DNA from: CAYQMF01 sp964418595
GTDB taxonomy: Bacteria; Planctomycetota; UBA1135; UBA2386
NCBI GenBank assembly: GCA_964418595.1
Contig: CAYQMF010000183.1
Location: forward strand, 1 to 8,855
Direction: 5' to 3'
DNA: 8,855 nt
Both the position numbers and the translations under genes were made by a program. Shown here piece by piece: positions 6,501 through 8,855 of this stretch. Positions within the stretch are counted from its first letter, which is position 1, and every line of letters begins with the position of its first letter. Under the pieces are notes generated by a model. The model had not been told where the DNA came from. It ran no database searches and worked only from the letters and a program-made list of their open reading frames with translations.

Positions 6501-7139
6501 CTACTCCGGCAACTCGCGCCGGTGCTTGATCACCTTCGACACGAGCCCGTACTCCTTCGCCTCCGTCGCCGACAACCAGAAGTCGCGCCGCGTGCTCTCG
6601 AGGATCGAGTCGATCGGCTTGCCCGTCGTGTCCGCGACGATCTTGTTGTAGCGCTCGCGCAGCTTGATGATCTCGCGCGCGGTGATGTCGAGATCCGACG
6701 CGGTGCCGCGACCCATCGTCGAGGGCTGGTGCAGGAGGAAGCGGCTCTCCGGCAGCGAGAAGCGGTTCTCCTTCTTGGCGGCGAGCAGGACGAGCACCGC
6801 GGCCGACGCGCACATGCCGTTCACCACGGTGTGCACCGGGGAGTGCACGAAGCGCAGCGCGTCGTAGATCGCGAAGCCGGAGTCGGCGCTGCCGCCGGGC
6901 GAGTTGATGAAGACCGTGATCGGCTTCTCCGGGTGCATCTGGTCCATCACCAGCAGGCGCGTCGCGCAGTAGCGGGCCAGCTTGTCGGTGACGGGGCCGA
7001 CCACCATCAGGATCCGGCCCTCGAGCATGCGGCGCTCGAAGAAGGAACCCTCGCCGGAGCGGGGGGCGGGGGCGCTGCCTTCGTCCTCGTCGTCGTTCAG
7101 CCAGGACGGGTCGTTCATGGTCTCGTGCGGGTTGGTCAT
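6501..7139 (-). CDS. clpP: ATP-dependent Clp protease proteolytic subunit
   Basis: The call is 212 residues from ATG at 7139. ATG at 7118 is an alternative, and the frame stays open upstream but with unconserved sequence. ClpP is the serine peptidase that forms the double-heptamer chamber into which ClpX or ClpA/C feeds unfolded proteins in the cytoplasm. The ClpP/crotonase fold is plain: TVFINSPGGS (75-84) forms the oxyanion strand, S112 in GMCASAAV is the nucleophile, H137 in RFLLHQPS the base, and D186 in STRRDFWLS the third triad residue. These sit at almost the same numbers as S111, H136 and D185 of E. coli ClpP. ITAREI, RERYNKI and the terminal EAKEYGLV also match the family. Odd points are an acidic N-terminus (NDDEDEGS, 15-22) and a region before the first strand that lacks the common YDIYSRLL pattern, reading FFERRMLEGR. 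No Clp ATPase gene is adjacent. It diverges from rho across a 724-base spacer. Confidence 0.95.
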   Translation of the reverse strand: MTNPHETMNDPSWLNDDEDEGSAPAPRSGEGSFFERRMLEGRILMVVGPVTDKLARYCATRLLVMDQMHPEKPITVFINSPGGSADSGFAIYDALRFVHSPVHTVVNGMCASAAVLVLLAAKKENRFSLPESRFLLHQPSTMGRGTASDLDITAREIIKLRERYNKIVADTTGKPIDSILESTRRDFWLSATEAKEYGLVSKVIKHRRELPE

Positions 7140-7177
7140 GGTGTGTCGCCGGTTTCGTCGGGGCGCCGATACGATGG

Positions 7178-7209
7178 GTCGTTCTTCGGGCGCTGCGTCG
7201 TTCTTCGGG
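7178..7209. repeat. 13-base direct repeat upstream of clpP, possible operator
   Basis: GTCGTTCTTCGGG occurs exactly at 7178-7190 and 7197-7209, a 19-base period. The first copy ends 39 bases from the clpP start. On the clpP strand each reads CCCGAAGAACGAC. The copies sit between the candidate clpP promoter and the start codon, so regulator binding or a leader-RNA role is possible. They do not match the CtsR heptad repeat I know. Confidence 0.4.
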
Positions 7210-7257
7210 TGCCCGATGCAGGTGGGTTGAGCGGATCGACCCTGCGTGCGCGCGGCC

Positions 7258-7286
7258 GAATTAGCCCAGGCTCCGAACGGCTGCAA
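7258..7286 (-). promoter_or_regulatory. Candidate promoter for clpP
   Basis: The minus strand reads TTGCAG (7286-7281), a 17-base spacer, then TAATTC (7263-7258). This is a sigma-70-like arrangement in one of the few AT-richer places of the region. It would give a clpP leader of roughly 110 nt. The match to TTGACA/TATAAT is only partial. Its mirror-image partner on the plus strand makes it a little more credible. Confidence 0.3.
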
Positions 7287-7322
7287 GCACGACGTGCCCG
7301 CAGAGAGTTTTGCTTTGCTGTC

Positions 7323-7351
7323 TTGCAGGGGCTCACGGTTGCCGATACGGT
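7323..7351 (+). promoter_or_regulatory. Candidate promoter for rho
   Basis: The plus strand reads TTGCAG (7323-7328), a 17-base spacer, then TACGGT (7346-7351), which keeps the TA----T skeleton of a -10 box. It would start a rho transcript near 7358 with a leader of about 500 nt. The -10 overlaps the loop of a hairpin (7334-7366), which may be coincidence. The evidence is consensus similarity only. Confidence 0.25.
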
Positions 7352-7366
7352 TCGGCACGAGCCGTG
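7334..7366 (+). other. Interrupted hairpin at the upstream end of the rho leader region
   Basis: CACGG (7334-7338) pairs with CCGTG (7362-7366), and TGCCGA (7340-7345) pairs with TCGGCA (7352-7357). An internal loop (T opposite CGAG) and a 6-base apical loop TACGGT separate the strands. That is 11 paired bases in 33. It could be an RNA element or an operator; function is unknown. Confidence 0.4.
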
Positions 7367-7474
7367 GGTTCGCCGCGGTTCTCACGCCTACCACGCCCGG
7401 TCGTCAACCGGACGGGCGCAGTAGGCGAGCCTGCCGAGACCTGCGCAGGCGTTCCACCTCGTCGTCGGTCGATC

Positions 7475-7491
7475 CCGGGGACACGCCCCGG
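7475..7491 (+). other. GC-rich hairpin in the rho leader region
   Basis: CCGGGG (7475-7480), loop ACACG, CCCCGG (7486-7491) make a perfect 6-bp stem. Flanking CGA (7470-7472) and TCG (7492-7494) can extend it past a 2-base bulge. No T-tract follows. It may be a leader RNA structure for rho. Confidence 0.4.
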
Positions 7492-7648
7492 TCGCCGCGA
7501 CGCTGGCCCGGACCCGAGCGGTGCGCGCACCACCCGGGAGCTCATGCAGGGTCTCCGCCGGCAGCACTCGCGGAAGGCCTGACTCTCGCAAGCCGAGGTT
7601 CTCCTGAGCCAAGGCCGAGAGGCCCGCAGTCTGCGAGTCAGTCTCCGT

Positions 7649-7704
7649 TGTCACCCAACGAGCCTGTCACCCAACGAGCCAACTTCGTTGTTCCTCAACG
7701 AGTC
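7649..7704. repeat. 16-base tandem duplication plus a degenerate third copy
   Basis: TGTCACCCAACGAGCC is repeated exactly at 7649-7664 and 7665-7680. A diverged relative, TGTTCCTCAACGAGTC, lies at 7689-7704. The first and third copies also sit in small hairpins with the same arms, CGTTG and CAACG, and 5-base loops (7646-7660 and 7686-7700). The array lies 160-215 bases before the rho start. It may be a protein-binding or RNA-structure array. Confidence 0.7.
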
Positions 7705-7762
7705 GCAAGGCCGCCGCCAGGCGAGCGGTCCGCAGCAGTCACGCCACGGCGCCAGCCGGGCG

Positions 7763-7779
7763 CGAGCGGGTTCCGCTCG
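7763..7779 (+). other. Strong short hairpin about 85 bases before rho
   Basis: CGAGCGG (7763-7769), loop GTT, CCGCTCG (7773-7779) form a perfect 7-bp GC-rich stem. It could act as a pause or attenuation hairpin in the rho leader. No U-run follows, so it is not called as an intrinsic terminator. Confidence 0.4.
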
Positions 7780-7863
7780 TCCCGCGATGCCGGCGGTGGC
7801 GCGATGTGCTTGCCCGGCTCGACCCGATCGCACGCTTCCGATCCAGCTCCACTCCGAAGAACC

Positions 7864-8855
7864 ATGACTGATCACGACGCCCCCGAACGAGACGGGCAGC
7901 AGAACGAGTCGTCGTACGACGGCGACAACGGCGTAGGCCAGAAGCGCTGGCGCGGCCGGCGGCGGCGGCGGCGTGGCGGTCGCGGTGGTGGAGGTGGCGG
8001 CGGCGGTGGTGGGGGCGGCGGCGGCATGAACGGCGGTGGCGGCGGCGGCGGAGGTGGTGGCGGTGGTTCGCACGCCGACACGCTCCCGCCTCTCGATGGC
8101 CCGCTCGAGCCGGTGGTCGGCGTCGTCGAGACCAACAAGGACGGCTCCGGCTGGCTGCGCAAGGCCGACAACGACTACTTGCCCGACGACGACGCGAACC
8201 GCGACGTGTACGTGCCGTCGTCGTTGATGCGCCAGGGGCGGATCCAGGAAGGCAGCGAGATCGCCGGTCAGGCGGGCGCGCCCAAGCCCGGCTCGTCGCG
8301 CCTCGTGCTCGCCACCGTGGACAAGGTCGACGGGATCGAACTCGAGGAGTCGCGCGAGCGACCGATGTTCAAGAACCTCACCGTCATCGACCCGCAGCCG
8401 CAGTTCGTGCTGGAGCCGGGCGATGGCGACATCAGCCTGCGCGTCATCGACCTGCTCTGCCCGATCGGCCGCGGCCAACGCGGCCTCGTGGTGGCGCCAC
8501 CGCGCTCCGGCAAGACGGTGCTCCTGCAGAAGATCTGCCACGCCCTCTCCGAGTGCTACCCGGAGATCTACATGATCGTGCTGCTCATCGACGAGCGGCC
8601 GGAGGAAGCGACGGCGTGGAAGCGCGCGGTCGCCGGCGACCGGCGCGAGGTGCTGGTGTCGACCCTCGACGAGGGTCCCAAGCACCACGTGCGCGTGTCC
8701 GAGATGGCGCTGCAACGTGCGCAACGTCTCGTCGAGACCGGCAAGGACGTGGTGATCCTGCTCGACTCGATCACGCGCCTCGCGCGCGCCTACAACAGCC
8801 ACCTCGGCGGCCGCGGTGGTGCGACCATGTCGGGCGGCATCGGCGCCAAGGTGCT
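7864..8855 (+). CDS. rho: Transcription termination factor Rho (C-terminus off the right edge)
   Basis: 330 codons are present from ATG at 7864; an in-frame ATG at 7804 and an open frame back to 7231 exist, but the sequence there is not protein-like. Rho is the hexameric RNA-dependent ATPase that ends untranslated transcripts. The helical Rho_N domain is absent. In its place are an acidic stretch, R32-R37, then G41-G54 and G57-G68. The RNA-binding OB fold follows (83-180; DGSGWLRKADNDY, DVYVPSS, Y116). The motor begins about 185: PIGRGQRGLVV, Walker A APPRSGKT (211-218, K217), LLIDERPEEAT with catalytic E244, Walker B VVILLDSITRLARAYN with D301. The Q-loop region ends the window (MSGGIGAKV, 322-330). 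Odd points against E. coli Rho are S95 for F62 and W97 for F64 in the primary site, R214 for K181, two extra residues in AGDRREVLVST, and an altered Q-loop. GAAG four bases before the ATG is a weak ribosome site. Identification is firm. Confidence 0.96.
   Translation, partial: MTDHDAPERDGQQNESSYDGDNGVGQKRWRGRRRRRRGGRGGGGGGGGGGGGGGMNGGGGGGGGGGGGSHADTLPPLDGPLEPVVGVVETNKDGSGWLRKADNDYLPDDDANRDVYVPSSLMRQGRIQEGSEIAGQAGAPKPGSSRLVLATVDKVDGIELEESRERPMFKNLTVIDPQPQFVLEPGDGDISLRVIDLLCPIGRGQRGLVVAPPRSGKTVLLQKICHALSECYPEIYMIVLLIDERPEEATAWKRAVAGDRREVLVSTLDEGPKHHVRVSEMALQRAQRLVETGKDVVILLDSITRLARAYNSHLGGRGGATMSGGIGAKV
7957..8067 (+). repeat. CGG then GGY codon tract encoding Arg6 and Gly14-MN-Gly12
   Basis: Codons 32-37 are five CGG and one CGT, and codons 41-68 are almost all GGC/GGT apart from Met-Asn at 55-56. 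The tract makes a low-complexity, positively charged then glycine-rich disordered tail before the RNA-binding domain of Rho. It is prone to slippage and to sequencing or assembly error in length. Mixed GGC, GGT, GGA and GGG codons suggest the glycine run is kept by selection and is not purely a recent DNA expansion. Confidence 0.85.

Larger units (their letters stand above)
7140..7863. other. 724-base divergent intergenic region between clpP and rho
   Basis: I see no convincing gene here. A minus-strand GTG frame (7654-7388) and a plus-strand frame (7310-7582) are open but show no family resemblance and no consistent codon use. The rho reading frame is also open back to 7231 without looking like protein. 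The region has an AT-richer island (about 7305-7325), candidate divergent promoters, a direct repeat near clpP, and a series of GC-rich hairpins on the rho side (7334-7366, 7394-7418, 7429-7450, 7475-7491, 7580-7640, 7763-7779). No signature of tRNA, tmRNA, SRP RNA or RNase P RNA was recognised. Confidence 0.65.

Noticed and set aside
6157..6651. 164-codon plus-strand open frame across the spacer left of clpP
   Set aside because: Its second half is antisense to the well-supported clpP 3' end, and no family resemblance is seen.
7260..7460. Possible structured RNA gene (6S, SRP, RNase P or tRNA)
   Set aside because: Hairpins are present, but none of the conserved cores of these RNAs could be found on either strand, so only the individual hairpins are reported.
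7388..7654. 88-codon minus-strand frame with a GTG start between clpP and rho
   Set aside because: The first 40 residues look passably protein-like, but there is no ribosome site, the tail is low-complexity, the start lies in a tandem repeat, and codon use is inconsistent.
7231..7863. In-frame N-terminal extension of rho, open for about 630 bases
   Set aside because: The translation is Arg/Pro/Ser/Cys-rich with no conserved Rho_N helices, and the region is full of hairpins and repeats. A short extension from ATG 7804 cannot be excluded but adds nothing recognisable.
7651..8802. 383-codon minus-strand frame opposite rho
   Set aside because: It is a shadow of rho; the Walker motifs and OB fold on the plus strand are decisive.

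Overview
The window is very GC-rich (roughly 70% or more by eye). Starts are mostly ATG and lack clear Shine-Dalgarno sequences, and three of the six genes encode large exported proteins built from repeated beta domains. Together with an FG-GAP/VCBS propeller protein carrying a C-terminal domain I associate with secreted planctomycete proteins, this suggests a Planctomycetota chromosome. That placement is inference; no rRNA or other taxonomic marker is present. No plasmid, phage, transposon, CRISPR or tRNA signal was seen.

Layout from left to right. Bases 1-1139 (minus) hold the first 379 codons of a multi-pass membrane protein, probably a GT-C-type glycosyltransferase, cut by the left edge. 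Bases 1183-2778 (minus) and 2777-4351 (plus) are two exported proteins with carboxypeptidase-regulatory/transthyretin-like beta domains. They are divergent, start essentially on top of each other at two CATG palindromes, and look like diverged paralogues. Bases 4352-4661 separate two convergent gene ends and are filled with hairpins, short tandem repeats, direct repeats and G-quadruplex-forming arrays. Bases 4662-6194 (minus) encode an exported protein with seven FG-GAP calcium-loop repeats, presumably a seven-bladed propeller. Bases 6195-6500 are non-coding.

The right third is housekeeping. clpP (6501-7139, minus) encodes the Clp protease peptidase subunit with its Ser-His-Asp triad intact. 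It is separated by a 724-base non-coding region from rho (7864 onward, plus), which is cut by the right edge. That region holds a symmetric candidate pair of back-to-back promoters, a direct repeat upstream of clpP, and what would be a roughly 500-base, hairpin-rich leader for rho. Rho begins with an arginine run and 26 glycines where the usual N-terminal helical domain should be, and it shows unusual residues in the RNA-contact loops.

The exported proteins and the membrane protein may serve the cell surface, but nothing ties them to one pathway. No clearly new multi-gene system is visible. The most unusual items are the nose-to-nose start pair, the Gly/Arg-rich Rho with its long structured leader, and the repeat and G4 cluster at 4408-4631. 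Many long open frames here are antisense shadows caused by high GC and were excluded.
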